The notes: generated by a model from the sequence alone, not told the origin. A stretch of DNA of 64,000 nucleotides from Agrypnia vestita (GCA_016648135.1 JADDOH010018668.1:33901-97900), one strand, 5' to 3'. Shown: positions 1-10,205, numbered from the stretch's first letter. Numbers and translations are program-made.

Positions 1-129
1 ACATTCTTACATATTTCTTACAAAATTGTAAGATAGTTAGAGAGCCAATCATTAAACATTTGCTGTGCTTGAATGAATGTGATACTGTTTGCTAGGGATG
101 ACATAATTCGTGATGTTTTACATACATTT

Positions 130-330
130 TTTAAATGCTAGTGAAAATGAAATGGGAATGGGCAGGCCAAGTTACGAATACAGTTATCTAATGCCATCCG
201 TGGAGGATCGAAAGGCCTCACATGATTCGAGAAATACGTGGCAGCGAAAAATAACACAGAAAAAGTAGGAGACATTTGGCGAGATTTCATCCAGTGAACG
301 GACGGTGGCTGATGATGATAAAGATATCAA
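130..330 (+). mobile_element. LINE reverse-transcriptase tail remnant
   Basis: One forward frame reads like the C-terminal tail of a non-LTR retrotransposon polyprotein: a WQRKITQKK-like segment, then a GEISSSERT segment, ending in a short run of tga/gat triplets as many RTE-type LINEs do. Frameshifts and stops interrupt it. It is short and degraded, so the family is uncertain. Confidence 0.4.
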
Positions 331-419
331 AAGGTGTACTTAAAACAAAATGAAGATCTAAATATAATATATTTAGAACAAGTAAATTAAAGTATAAATA
401 ATGTCGTATATAAAAATTA

Positions 420-911
420 ATGTTTTTTGTTCATATTTTGTGCGCTGTTATACCGTTTATCCGATCTGACCAAAATTTTGCATACTTATTCATCAGGACC
501 CGGCGGGTAACGTTGGTAACATTTTTCCCCTCCTCCTATACCCCTTCTCTTGATATATTATAATTTCCATGTAAATCTGTACCGTTCGACCGATCTGACC
601 CAAATTAAGGAAACTTATTCTTTAAGACTTTGCGGAAAACATGGCCCACATTTTCCCCTCTCCCCTTTGTATATTCTCTGTATAAATCCATACCATGTGA
701 CAGATTTTACCCAAATTTTGCATACTTTTTCTTAAGGACCCAGTGGAAAATATAGGCCACACTTCCTCGTCGACATTTCATCCATCCCGGCCTAGATGAA
801 ATAGAAAAATTGTTTTTTAGAGCATTTGCAAGCAATAGAACCTTTGTTTTCTCCCACAAACTTATTATTAACTTAATCTGTAACCCGTTGACGCCGGGTT
901 CGAATAGCTAG
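420..911 (+). mobile_element. Helitron-like nonautonomous element, 3' end with internal subrepeats
   Basis: The right end has the hallmarks of a Helitron 3' terminus: a short GC hairpin (acccgttgacgccgggtt, about 885-902), then a few bases later CTAG (908-911) followed by T. Inside are about three diverged copies of a roughly 120-bp unit, each containing a gaccgatctgaccc-like block followed by aaattttgcatacttattc-like sequence and a C-rich pyrimidine tract. The same hairpin and unit recur at 21716-22170 and 57746-58105. No Rep/helicase coding is seen. The Helitron assignment rests on the terminus only. Confidence 0.5.
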
Positions 912-974
912 TAAATTATAATTTTGTTATAAATTATATTGTAGGTATTTTATAAATAATAATAAAATACCTAC

Positions 975-1026
975 ATTATACTCTCCATAAGCTTGATCCA
1001 TTGGCTCATCTTATGGGGAGTATAAT
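975..1026. repeat. Short inverted repeat (hairpin)
   Basis: Two 17-base arms (975-991 and 1010-1026) are complementary with one mismatch around an 18-base loop. A second AT-rich inverted repeat (gtaggtatttta / taaaatacctac) lies just to its left at about 943-976. No function is evident. The rest of 912-1198 holds nothing I recognise. Confidence 0.6.
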
Positions 1027-1202
1027 GCCATTAAAATGTTATAACGTAGATGTAATTTATTATTTATTTTCGGTTAAAAGTGATCTTTCCTGATATCATA
1101 GCACACAATTTTTTTTCATTCAATATATTTAGCTCTTTACATGAAATTGAAATTTAGTAGATACTGACATTTCAAAAAATTCATTAAAAAGTATTCACCT
1201 AC

Positions 1203-1336
1203 CCAGCGTGTTGTTAGACATCCTCATGGCTTGCACTTGTAGCGAGTCCGGTGAAGCTACTTGAGATTTTCTCTTCCGGGGACGGCCTTTCTGCACCGGG
1301 CCCACCGAAAAATACTGATTGGGGGACCCGCTTGAC
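1203..1336 (-). CDS. ap: Apterous-class LIM-homeobox gene, linker exon (between LIM2 and homeodomain)
   Basis: Internal exon read on the minus strand. The acceptor is attttag at 1343-1337. The first base completes an AGG codon with the two bases left by the upstream exon, giving R-SSGSPNQYFSVGPVQK, then GRPRKRKS and about 25 residues ending near MRMSNNTLG. The VQKGRPRKRK block is a conserved feature of Apterous/Lhx2/Lhx9 proteins just before the homeodomain and probably acts in nuclear import or DNA contact. The donor is ambiguous: ctgg|gtaggt ends the exon at 1203, while gtag|gtgaat would end it at 1199. The exon is GC-rich in an AT-rich setting. The homeodomain itself is not in the window and should follow to the left of base 1. 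Phase agreement with the LIM2 exon makes the call strong. Confidence 0.88.
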
Positions 1337-1499
1337 CTAAAATATATTACAATTAATTCATTTTGAAATTGCTTTAATTTTCTAATGAAAATATCCTAAA
1401 ATAATTTATGTAGACAATCATTCTCAGTAGATTACTTTTACCAAATGCCTAGAATTTGTTTTAAATACTAGTTCTGGCGCCAAATCTAATATATGGAAA

Positions 1500-1785
1500 T
1501 TACACCTGAAATTTATGAAAAAAAAGTAAACTGAATGCGGTCACTTAGGCGCATGTATAGGAGACCTATATGTGTGTATCTACAATAGAACGAATAATTA
1601 ACAGTATCCAGCATTAAATTAAGAGACCAAAATGGTTCGTAAAATGGTTTGGTCATGTAGAACGCGCGAGCAAGAAGGGTAAAGAAAATTTAAGAGGAAA
1701 CTAGAGCGCAGGAAGATAGATGTACTAGAGATGTGGTGTAGGCTGCGAATGCATCTCAAAAAAAAAAAATTTTCAATATTGACCA
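1500..1785 (+). mobile_element. LINE RT C-terminal remnant in intron
   Basis: Contains gaatgcggtcacttaggcgc, nearly identical to a stretch near 12790-12810 in a longer LINE fragment, followed by a frame with VKWFGHVERA, the usual WFGHVER motif of RTE-like RT tails. It sits in the intron between the LIM2 and linker exons. Degenerate. Confidence 0.5.
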
Positions 1786-2531
1786 ACGTCTATCCTCCAC
1801 AATTCAAATGCGTGCTCATGCGACTTCACAAATTTAAAATTCTACAATTTTGATAATTTTTAAGATATATTAATTTTAATTTCTGTTATATGTTCAATTT
1901 TACTAAAATTTTCATTTCCAATTTCGCATACATTGAAAAAGAAGAAGAATCTCTCTAATACTGTCGATATCACTTCTTCTTCCTTGCACTGTCCCAACAA
2001 ATTGCCTAGGTTGACTGTTGGGGTCGGCTCTTCTCGTTCTCAGGCTATATCTTCGGTTCTGGGTATTGCTTTCATCCAGGCCGTTTCTCTGTAATATTTT
2101 GAAGCATTGAGTCATCCAGGAGTTCTTTGGTCTTCTTCTGAATGACTGGATGAATCTTCATAGACATTGCCTGATTCACTGTGTGGTCTGGTGGTCTCCG
2201 TTTTATGTGCCTATATATATATATATTCACTTGGAATATTGGAACAACTCCTCAACTCCAAGATATGTCAGTATTCTTTCTACCCAACCACTACTTGCGT
2301 TCTATTTTATCTCTAATATTTATAGGAGGCGATATATGGATCCACGACTTATTACGTATAGTACAATCTCTTTCAAATCATTTATTCGGATGCTATAAGA
2401 AATGTTGCTTTGGCTAATATATTACTTGGCATTCTTTTCATTCATGAATCGATGATCTCAATATTCAGATTTTGCTACGCTATGGCTAATGGGCTCACAG
2501 TCCTCTTCAGAGAATAAAGTATAACTCTCAC
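1786..2531. other. Rest of intron between LIM2 and linker exons
   Basis: AT-rich intron sequence. The bases at 1970-2170 (ctgtcccaacaaattgcctaggttg, ttctcaggctatatcttcgg) resemble the antisense of a degraded LINE tail, but I cannot support a family. The donor for the preceding exon is gtgagag at 2531-2525. Confidence 0.4.
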
Positions 2532-2768
2532 CTGAACATAGCCGCTATCTCCTCCTCGCAGTAAGCCTCGCTGAAGATGAGCTCGTAGTGCGGCCGGCAG
2601 TAGATAGCGGCGTCCCTCATGCCGAAGGTGTCCCCCTTGGAGAGCGGCACGCCGCAAGAGGAGCACGTGAAGCAGCTCAGGTGGAAGACCAGGTCTTTGG
2701 CCCTCATCACCAGCTCGTTGGCGGAGATGCCAGCCTGGCAGCGGGAACAGCGCTTCACGCAAAACATT
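2532..2768 (-). CDS. ap: Apterous-class LIM-homeobox gene, LIM2 exon
   Basis: Internal exon encoding one whole LIM zinc-binding domain. The minus-strand acceptor is tgtccacag (ends 2769). The first base completes an arginine codon with the AG carried over from the LIM1 exon, giving ...DDYY-R-MFCVKRCSRC. All eight zinc ligands are visible: C-x2-C (CSRC), H-x2-C (HLSC), C-x2-C pairs in FTCSSC, then YCRPH. The ISANELVMRAKDLVFHLSCF and SKGDTFGMRD segments are characteristic of the second LIM domain of Apterous/Lhx2/9. The exon ends TTCAG|GTGAGAG at 2532, phase 2, matching the linker exon. LIM domains of this class bind the Chip/Ldb cofactor, and the factor acts in the nucleus in dorsal wing and neuron identity (family knowledge). 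The ATG at 2767 is an internal methionine, not a start. Which insect apterous paralogue this is cannot be told here. Confidence 0.95.
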
Positions 2769-2869
2769 CTGTGGACAAATGCGACTTCGATAGTTCTTTA
2801 TTACCCGGTACACCTTACCTTTACGTAAGACTATCGTATTTTAAATCTCAATGGATAGCTGTACATGAC

Positions 2870-3290
2870 CACTAATAATTATTAGTTCACGAGGTTTTTG
2901 GTATAATATCGGTGTATAATTGTAAGGTGTTCTGTAAATACAGTTTAGTACCTTACCTAGTACCGTACCCATTACCTACAGTTTTAGAACTTTCTCTTTG
3001 TTCTCTACATAATCACTAATTAACATACCAACGCGCCATTTCCTCAATTTTCTACACTCACCTGTCCTACCACACCTCTTTTTCGTTGCGTTGAATATCA
3101 AAGGATAGTTATAATAATGATTAGCACCTACGCAAGGTTTTTAGGTATTTTTTTGTATAATTTTAAAGTGTTTTATAAGTACTGTTTAGTACTTAGAACT
3201 TTCTCTTTTTTCTCTACATAATTATTAATTAACAAACAATGCGCTATTTCATCCATTTCCTACACTCACCTGTCCTACCACACCACTTTT
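2870..3290. repeat. Two-copy tandem duplication (about 208-bp period)
   Basis: Blocks at about 2880-3080 and 3115-3290 match in order: agg-tttttgg/aggtattt..., tttagtac, ctttctctttgttctctacataat, attaacata/aacaaac, cgccatttcctcaattttctacactcacctgtcctacca. The shared distal part (cacctgtcctaccacacc, then tttgcgttg) and the sequence to 3350 (tacatcttgtcttgcaca) resemble the antisense 3' end of the LINE family also seen at 52548-52740 and 56960-57420. Confidence 0.6.
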
Positions 3291-3892
3291 GCGTTGACCA
3301 CTTTTATACATCTTGTCTTGCACACTCCTTGGTTGTTAGCTGTCATCTAAAATGTGGTTTATCTGTTCATGCCAGTCTACCTAGGGGTCGCAGATAGAAA
3401 TACCATAAGAACGTTTGTATTTCTCTTTAAATAAAATATTTTTGAAAAACATTTCAACTAGTGGCATAGAAGTACAATTAACCGTATACCGGTTAATCGA
3501 ATAAAACGCATCGGAAGATGAAAATAAAAGTACGAATTCGAGGTAATGCATTCTTGGAAAAATTTTTATGTCGTCATGGTGTGGATTTTATTTTGTATTA
3601 TTTTGATTGAATGAAAGACCTTTATTGATTCAGTCCTGGAGGTGATGACGCTATTGGTTACGTGGTCTGGCCGCTGGACAAATTACAATGGAGATGGGAT
3701 GAAAAAAAGAGAGAGACAAAAAATTGACAGTCTCAGGCTCGGATACAGTCAATACTTAATGAATTAATGGTGAAAATACGCTTAAAAGTAATTTTAAGTA
3801 CCAAGCACGCTTTTAAAGCGTACTTTAACCTTTCAATTATTTAAGTTTTGACTCTGTATAGCCTTCATAAATCTTGGAAATTCTGCCCAAAA

Positions 3893-4627
3893 CATGAGTC
3901 TCATAGTAAACCAGCTGAAGACCAAATACATGGCCGTTGGGTGCTCCCAACAAATCCCAACTCTCTCGTTTGGAAGTCAAAATTTTGAAACGGTACCGAG
4001 ATTTACATACCTAGGATCCCTGATAACAAGCAACAATAATACTACAGAAGAGATCCAGAAAAGCATAGTGAGCGCAAATCGCTGTTTTTTCCACCTACAA
4101 AAGCAGATGAAATCCAGACTGCTATCCAGAAACACCAAGATATTAGATACATAACGCTTATTAGGCCAGTGCTCACGTACGCAGCTAAGACGTGGGTACT
4201 AACTAAGGGGAATGAGCGAACACTGGACGTTTTTGAAAGGAAAATTTTGAGGCGTATCTTCGGACCGGTTCTAGAAAATAGACTTTGGCGCAGACGTTAC
4301 AACAATGAGCTCTATAGTCCATTTAAAGAGCCAAACGTCACAAAATTTATAAAACTGGGAAGACTTCGGTGGCTGGCTCATGTGGATAGAATGTCCGAGC
4401 ATCAAGCACCAAAGTCCCTGCTGAACTCAAGGCCAATAGGGCGAAGGAGCTTAGGAGGGCCAAAATTAAGATGAAGCAACCTCAAAGACTCTCCTCAAAG
4501 ACATCTCTGCCTTAGAGCTTTGGAACTGGAGAGAGTTGGCACTAGACCGAGATGAGTGGAGGAAAATTATTGAGGAGGCCAAGACCCACCAAAGAGGTGC
4601 CAAGAATGATGATGATGATGATGATAA
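3893..4627 (+). pseudogene. RTE-like LINE: reverse transcriptase C-terminal fragment
   Basis: A reading spread over several frames gives the C-terminal third of a non-LTR reverse transcriptase: VNQLKTKYMAVG, then FTYLGSLITSNNNTTEEIQK, then LTYAAKTWVLTKGNERTLDV, FERKILRRIFGPV, GRLRWLAHVDRMSEH and RPIGRRSLGGPKLR, then RDEWRKIVEEAKTHQ. It closes with a gatgatgat run at 4608-4623, typical of RTE 3' ends. The frame changes near 4155 and again near 4475, so it is dead. The fingers, palm and YADD motif are absent (5' truncation). A close relative lies at 28665-29040. Confidence 0.8.
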
Positions 4628-4687
4628 GTCTAAAAAATTAATTTTATTATTTGTTTGAATCTACTTATATTCATTTATTACACATAC

Positions 4688-4730
4688 ATGTTTCGGAAAA
4701 ACCTTTCAATCGTCAGGGTGTTTTATAAAT
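4688..4730 (-). ncRNA. Degenerate hammerhead-ribozyme-like motif
   Basis: On the minus strand: CACC, CTGACGA, a stem-II segment ending TTTTTCC, GAA, then palindromic ACATGT. This has the layout of PLE-type hammerheads (CUGAUGA core, stem II, GAA, very short stem III), but the core differs from CUGAUGA at one base and stem II pairs poorly. It is probably an inactive relic. A similar atcgtcagggtgt stretch occurs at about 29320. Confidence 0.35.
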
Positions 4731-5759
4731 GTCAAAATATCAAAATGAACGATCACGCTGATGATGGACAGGTTTTTCATAAACATTTAGGTGTAATTAA
4801 TGAATATAAGTACATTAAAATAAATAATAAAATTAATTTTTTAAAATGTCAGTGTACACAGTTGCTCAACCAATTGAAAAGATCTATTTATTTTAATTTG
4901 TTTCAACCATGCACCTTCGATCGACGAAAGGAAAAATATTTTAGATGATATAATTTAAATTTTTCAAACTTCTCGTATAGATTTAAATACTGGTAATCGA
5001 TAAAAAGTATACGATTCTTTGTTATGAAGGTGTTCGACGTAATATTTCTGTGAATACGTTTTAATTTCAGAAAGTCAAATATTGATGTTTGGTTTTATCC
5101 TCTTCGCTCACTTTACTGTTGGTAATTTTAAAACCCTACACTTAAAGCTGTCTCTATCACCTGCTAGATTCTCACCCCCTGATTACTTAATGTCATCATT
5201 CGTTTTATACTAAATCAATCAATTTGTATTAATTCTAAAATCTCTATAAATTTAAAGATTCCTTGGATAAATTATATACTATGTGATGTGACAAGTAATA
5301 GTGATATATCCAAGAAAAACAGATAGTAGGATAAACTCGGGAAAAGTTTGCTTTGATTTTTGGAGATTGCTGTCGCTGAGGTGGTTGTTACAGAATTTAA
5401 ATATTAAACTAAATGAAACACTGATAAAACCGATTACTCTATAGGCACAGGCGTGAAGTTAAGTCTGTCAAGTTTGTAGGTTTTTGAAAATAAATTCGTA
5501 CTCAAGGTTACTGGTATAATACGAGATAAACCGAGGACGGAAAAGCCAAAAACTGTAATTTTGGGTACTATACACGTCCCAGATATCCTGAGAAAGGTGA
5601 AAGCACGAATGCTGCAGTGGACAGAATATTTGAATCACGTAACACGCTCAAAGTCAAAAAATGTTCTTAGGTTCTCTCGTCGTTCAAAATCATTTGGTTT
5701 GAGTTTTCTGAGATATGGTTATTGATGTCATGTCTATCTCTTGTTTTTAGATTTTTGAA

Positions 5760-5970
5760 TTTTACATTTCATTTTATTTTACTGTCATTTTTATTGCTTC
5801 TTGATTTTTAGATTGGATTTGTTTACAATTATTTCATTTTGTTGTAATTTTGTTGCTTCTTGAATTTCAGACATAATTATTTTAATTTGTTGTAGTTTTA
5901 TTGATTGTTGACATTCATATTTGATTTGATAACTATTATTTCATTTGATGTAATTTTGTTATACTTTATG
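5760..5970. repeat. Diverged T-rich tandem repeat
   Basis: About four diverged copies of a 50-60 bp unit containing atttcattttgttgtaattt, ttgcttcttgattttt and dagatt/gacat blocks. Low complexity; no coding. Confidence 0.45.
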
Positions 5971-6133
5971 TTAAGTAATGTTTTATTTTTCTTTATATAT
6001 CACTTTATTAATTGTTTTTGATAGAATTATATCTTATCTCCTTTTTTTATTATTACCTATCAATCTAAACATGTTTATATATATTGTTTCTTTAATGGTA
6101 CGTTGTACCGTGTATTAATTAATTAAATAAATA

Positions 6134-6225
6134 TTATGCCGTGTTTTTCAACCTTTCTGGCCAAAATTTCGGATTCCTTTGCAGGGTCCATTATCAAGGC
6201 CGATGTGTTGTTGATGGGGAAGAGC
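6134..6225 (-). ncRNA. PLE-type hammerhead-like motif, family 2
   Basis: Minus strand: CTTGATAATGGACCCTGC, AAAGGAATCC, GAAA. The forward strand carries attatgccgtgttttt and ttgcagggtccattatca. Closely related copies lie at 29838-29915, 54530-54640 and 55920-56062. The common plan is CTGATGATGGACCC, tgcaat, GGGATCCGAAA, in which GGACCC and GGGATCC can form stem II. This copy has a mutated core and is probably inactive. Confidence 0.45.
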
Positions 6226-7163
6226 GGGTAATGTTAAGATGGACCTGCAAAAAGTGAGCGCGTTTCCTGAAGATTGGGGCGTAGTTATTAAGGGATGGAA
6301 AACCTCTTTTGTGATTTCTGTCATAGACTTTCGAGTACCATGGGTCCGCTGATTCTATTTTTTTATTTTAATTAGACCTTTGTATATATTGATGTATTCT
6401 TCTTATGTTTCTTCTTCTGCAATACCAGGATCAATACATAGCGTCTTCGGTCCGATAATAGGTTAGAATTAACCTCGGTCCTAGGTCCCGCAGTTTTCAG
6501 CAAGATTAATCAATATTAAAAAAAATTAAAAATAAATCCATCCAGTATCCAATCTTGCAGATTGTGCTTCAGGTCGCAAAAATGCACTGAGGAAAAATCC
6601 CTTTAGGTATCTGCGCAGTGTTTTCAAAATATTAGAATAATATTTTATTTTCCAGTGTCAGATTTAATGTTGAATTAAATTATACAGAGCATAAATAATT
6701 TGCAAATTTCATGATAATTCATTTCTAAAACAAACAAAATTATACAATTTTTTATATCATTTTTAACAGAGAACTGATACGCCAATCGCTTAAACGCAAC
6801 TTCACAACATATGAAATCATAGTAAATAATTACAATCTTTTCAAGTAACGCATACGCCAATTATCTTCACAATAACTAGTATGTTATCAGAAAATGAGAC
6901 AAATGATAAAGAAGATTATAAAATAAAATAAACATCTTTTAGCACATACAAATATTTTATTCACGCTGTTATCAATTCAGATCTTTACAAGTTTACAAGT
7001 AAATAAACATAATCGCTCTTCGCAAATAATCCCTTTAAAAAGCATAAGAAAATAGCTTTTAAAATTATATTATACATAAAACAAATGCAAGGAAATAATA
7101 TTTTTGATGTTTATAGCGTTAACTTTATGGTTAAACATAATTATAAATTTTACTTAAATAACT

Positions 7164-7199
7164 TTGTAAAAACCACTTAAATTTAAGTGGTTTATACAA
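7164..7199. repeat. Palindrome in intron
   Basis: A perfect 24-base palindrome (7170-7193, aaaccacttaaatttaagtggttt without a spacer) extends to 36 bases with one mismatch per arm. It could form a cruciform; no function is inferred. Confidence 0.8.
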
Positions 7200-8900
7200 A
7201 GATATTTAATTAAAATTTATACAAGGAAATAATTCTCAAAATTGCAATCTTGATTATTAACGCAATAATAAATATTTCATCCCTATAATATAGATACTTT
7301 GATTACAACTGAATTATATTGAGTAGCGCTGGAATATAAAAAACTTCTCCTTCAACTCGATTCAAAACATCGAAATATTTTCATTCTTAAACTATTATTT
7401 CGCACAAAATCTTTGAACTCGATATAGGCTTAAAAATAATTCATAGGAAATTTTTTATAAGGAATTGAAATAATGTATAAAGAAAGAAAAGAAATAACAC
7501 ATACATTAGTCAAATAAACATTAAAGGAAGCCTTTATTTATCAAAATTGATGTTTAATATAAGAATATATTAATAAAATAATTGTTTTATAAAATATAGC
7601 AACATTCTATGTTAAAAATTCTCCTCTCCCGGTTGTTAAAAATATTTAAAAATTATTTTAAATGTAAGTAATTGATTTATAGGATAAATTAGAAACAAAA
7701 TCTTTATCTGACACTTAGCGACAGACAAAAACTGAAATTAGTAATATTGAAAAGTTCTTCGGTAAGCTTAGGTAGGATTAGATTATGTAAGATTTTGACA
7801 AAAATCTAATAAATTAATAATTATTTTTCGATACATAATATCTACCTTGAAAGCAAAAATGAAATAATTTAGTGATTTTCCATAAAAGGAAGGGACAACT
7901 AGTATAATTTGAGTGTGAAATTTTTTACATATCTTAAAAAGTTAACCCAGAGTTGTCAGCAATTCTTAACCACAGTACCAAGTATTCTGAAAATACCTAA
8001 ATTGATTTGTTACATACCTTCTAAGCGAAAAATGTGATTATAATGGTTTTGGTTAAGTTTTTGCGTTCGTCAAATAATTTAACAGTTGTAGACCCCATGG
8101 CAAGAAATTGTTAAGTAACATTTTTGTCAAAAATGAGTTAATAAGTGTTAATAAGTTAAGAGTTAATAAGTAATAAATGTACGCTCTTTCCATTGGAAAT
8201 AAGTTCAGAACTTAAAAATAATTAGAACATGTTCAAATCATAGGGATGAACATGATAACTACACTTTTTCATAAAAATTAAATCAGTTAATAATGGAAAG
8301 AACATGTTATCTTCAATAATAACATGTTCACGCCATCATTCTGAAATTAACACGCCTTTTAATTTGATTGGAATATTTATGTTTAATATAAATTTTACTT
8401 TGGCAGTACTGTCATATATTTGTAGAATATTACAATATATACTTATATATTATTTTTCAATAATTTTAAATGGTACATACCATGTTTTGTATTATTAATT
8501 AACATGTCAGGTATTTTGTAATTTTGGATTATGGATGGTAAAAACGGATAGCATTTGAAGGGTTGTTTGATGTTCGTATTTTACCAATTTTATAAACGTG
8601 CCCTAGTATTAAAAATGAGTTCCAGAGGCGAAAAAATGATTGTTAAATACAATTTTTAGGCAAAATTAGTATACTTTTATATTTTTGTGCATAAATGCGT
8701 TTTTTTACATTGTAAATACTTTTTAGATATTTTAGTGTCATAAATCAATAAAAATTAATCTTAAATTAGCAATAAAACATAATTTTCAAAGGCGAAATGC
8801 AAATGTCTAATTATCTCAAAATGACTTGAATGTTAGTTAACAACTTCTCGCCATGGGGTTTTCATTTATGTTGACTAGTTTTCACTGCCTTAACTTTTAC

Positions 8901-9035
8901 CTATAGTAATCGTCCTTGCAGTAAATGTTGCGGTCCCTGGCGAAGCAGGTGAGCTCCGAGTCCAGCGGCAGGCGGCACTCGCAGCAGCGCAGGCAGGGCG
9001 CGTGCCATTGCCTGTCGGCGGCCAGCAGGTAGTAC
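8901..9035 (-). CDS. ap: Apterous-class LIM-homeobox gene, exon with second half of LIM1
   Basis: Internal exon of 135 bases on the minus strand between acceptor tgattggcag (ends 9036) and donor gtaaaag (starts 8900). It encodes 44 whole codons, YYLLAADRQWHAPC... to ...IYCKDDYY, flanked by split codons. It carries the second half of a LIM zinc finger: H-x2-C-x2-C-x2-C in HAPCLRCCEC and the closing C-x2-D in YCKDD. LDSELTCFARD and YYLLA are characteristic of Apterous/Lhx2/9 LIM1. The preceding exon must supply the first four ligands (C-x2-C part) and end with two bases of an arginine-like codon; it was not found. A reading in the other minus frame across 9107-8901 is a shadow. GC-rich codon use contrasts with its surroundings. 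Confidence 0.93.
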   Translation of the reverse strand, partial: VLPAGRRQAMARALPALLRVPPAAGLGAHLLRQGPQHLLQGRLL

Positions 9036-9049
9036 CTGCCAATCACATA

Positions 9050-9310
9050 ATAAACTGTAGATGTGGCAAGTCAAAAATAAGGCAATTGCCTTACTTGCAT
9101 TCGTCACCGAACGGATCTTCTTCCTCGATTGGACGCGACGGCACGCCGAAAAAAGAGTCCCGAGGTAAAAGGAATAGAGTATCGTGCACTATTGTAAGAA
9201 TGAGTGTGTTATTTTAGCCACTGTGACTTCAAGTTACCTGATTTTTCTACATTTGCTACATTTGAAAGTAGAATAGTATGGGAATAACGTGTCTGTTTAT
9301 AATACGTGAA
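9050..9310. repeat. Dispersed repeat X, copy 1
   Basis: Starting 15 bases upstream of the LIM1 exon, this stretch matches 59136-59425 in the same orientation: aaactgtagat, aaggcaattgccttacttgcattcgt, ggacgcgacggcacgccgaa, gtatcgtgcactattgtaag, aatgagtgtgttatttt and gggaataacgtgtct. It is an unclassified interspersed repeat. In both loci it is followed within 100 bp by PLE-derived sequence. Confidence 0.7.
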
Positions 9311-9435
9311 TGGTACCTGCAACAATTATGCACTTACATAAATATATCTAATTTTTACCCGAAGCAAACACATTGTGGTGAGACATGATATCTTTAAATA
9401 ATATAGCTTTTTGTTTAACACCACTTTATTGAGTT

Positions 9436-9480
9436 AAAACCAACTAGTTTCGACTCACAACTGAGTCTTCATCAGGGTTC
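9436..9480 (-). ncRNA. Hammerhead ribozyme (PLE type), best-preserved copy
   Basis: The minus-strand sequence fits the PLE hammerhead plan completely: AACC (5' stem I), CTGATGA core, stem II GACTCA-gttg-TGAGTC (6 perfect pairs), GAA, minimal stem III ACTAGT, a T at the cleavage position, then GGTT pairing with AACC as stem I. All conserved core bases are present. Stem III is only two pairs, so activity as a dimer is expected, as known for this class. Confidence 0.75.
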
Positions 9481-9941
9481 AGATATTAACTAAATAAAAA
9501 CAGAATTACGAACAATTAAGAAAGCACTAAGGGAAGAAAGAGACAGAACGTCAACTGTGGTGGGGGTTGGGTGAAAGAGAGAGGGTATGGGTGGGTATAG
9601 TTAATTGGAAGGGGAATATATCTAGAATTGGACTCCGGGATAAATCTAGTTGCTTATTAAGTAAATATTTTTATTTATTTGTTTTTAAAGATTTTTTTAT
9701 TTCCAAAGCTTATAAATTATTGAGACGAATACCTATGTCATTTCTATGAAGTACATCTACACCCGAAGATTAGTCAAATGCATGTTTTTTTTCTATTAAA
9801 TGAATTGCAAATTCTGAATAGCCTACACTATTTAAACATCTTTTATGTTCAATGACCCCCACCACAGTTGACGTTCTGTCTCTTTCTTCCCTTAATGCTT
9901 TCTTAATTGTTCGTAATTCTGTTTTTATTTAGTTAATATCT

Positions 9942-9986
9942 GAACCCTGATGAAGACTCAGTTGTGAGTCGAAACCTGGTTTTAAC
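9942..9986 (+). ncRNA. Hammerhead ribozyme-like motif, inverted partner
   Basis: Same core and stem II as the copy at 9436-9480: AACC, CTGATGA (9947-9953), GACTCA-gttg-TGAGTC, GAAAC. The stem III/cleavage region reads ctggtt and has lost about four bases relative to its partner, so this copy is probably inactive. Confidence 0.6.
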
Positions 9987-10205
9987 TCAATAAAGTGGTG
10001 TAAAACAAAAAGTTATTTTATTTAAAGATAAATATATCTGTATGTTTCAGTACACAAAACCAAGTATTTGGTTGGTCGATGTGGAATCAGGCACCAGCCA
10101 ATTAGGAGCCGGCAAAAATCTGAGTCTTGCAGGTTAAAATTATTTATAAAAGTTACAAACAATAATGAAACTTCTTCATAAAGAGAAAAATGATTTTGTA
10201 TTGAT

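Larger units (their letters stand above)
2769..8900 (-). other. Large intron between LIM1 and LIM2 exons
   Basis: About 6.1 kb, bounded by gtaaaag (8900-8894) and tgtccacag (ends 2769) on the minus strand. It contains a tandem duplication, LINE 3' ends, an RTE-like RT fragment, two hammerhead-like motifs and a long AT-rich stretch (about 6900-8880) in which I recognise nothing apart from a palindrome at 7164-7199. Confidence 0.85.
9389..10030. mobile_element. PLE-derived inverted repeat element A
   Basis: Two arms of about 177 bp (9389-9567 and 9855-10030) are near-identical inverted copies around a 287-bp AT-rich centre. Each arm includes a hammerhead-like motif and, distally, actcaataaagtggtg and caaaaag-type sequence. 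Penelope-like elements are known to carry hammerhead ribozymes in their terminal repeats and to occur as inverted partial copies. No protein remnant is inside. Confidence 0.7.

Noticed and set aside
1..1200. Homeodomain exon of the apterous gene
   Set aside because: No WFQNARAK-like or homeodomain helix reading on the minus strand; the segment is repeat-derived and AT-rich.
2475..2875. Other open frames over the LIM2 exon (plus-strand frames at 2588-2875 and 2619-2828, minus-strand frame at 2475-2813)
   Set aside because: They are shadows of the GC-rich LIM2 exon; only the 2768-2532 frame has the zinc ligands and in-phase splice sites.
7170..7193. Transcription-factor binding palindrome
   Set aside because: The perfect palindrome is real, but it is AT-rich in AT-rich DNA and matches no site I can name.
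8901..9107. Minus-strand frame starting MTNASKAIALFLTCHIYSLL
   Set aside because: It is the wrong frame across the LIM1 exon; the correct frame needs the acceptor at 9036 and reads YYLLAADRQW.
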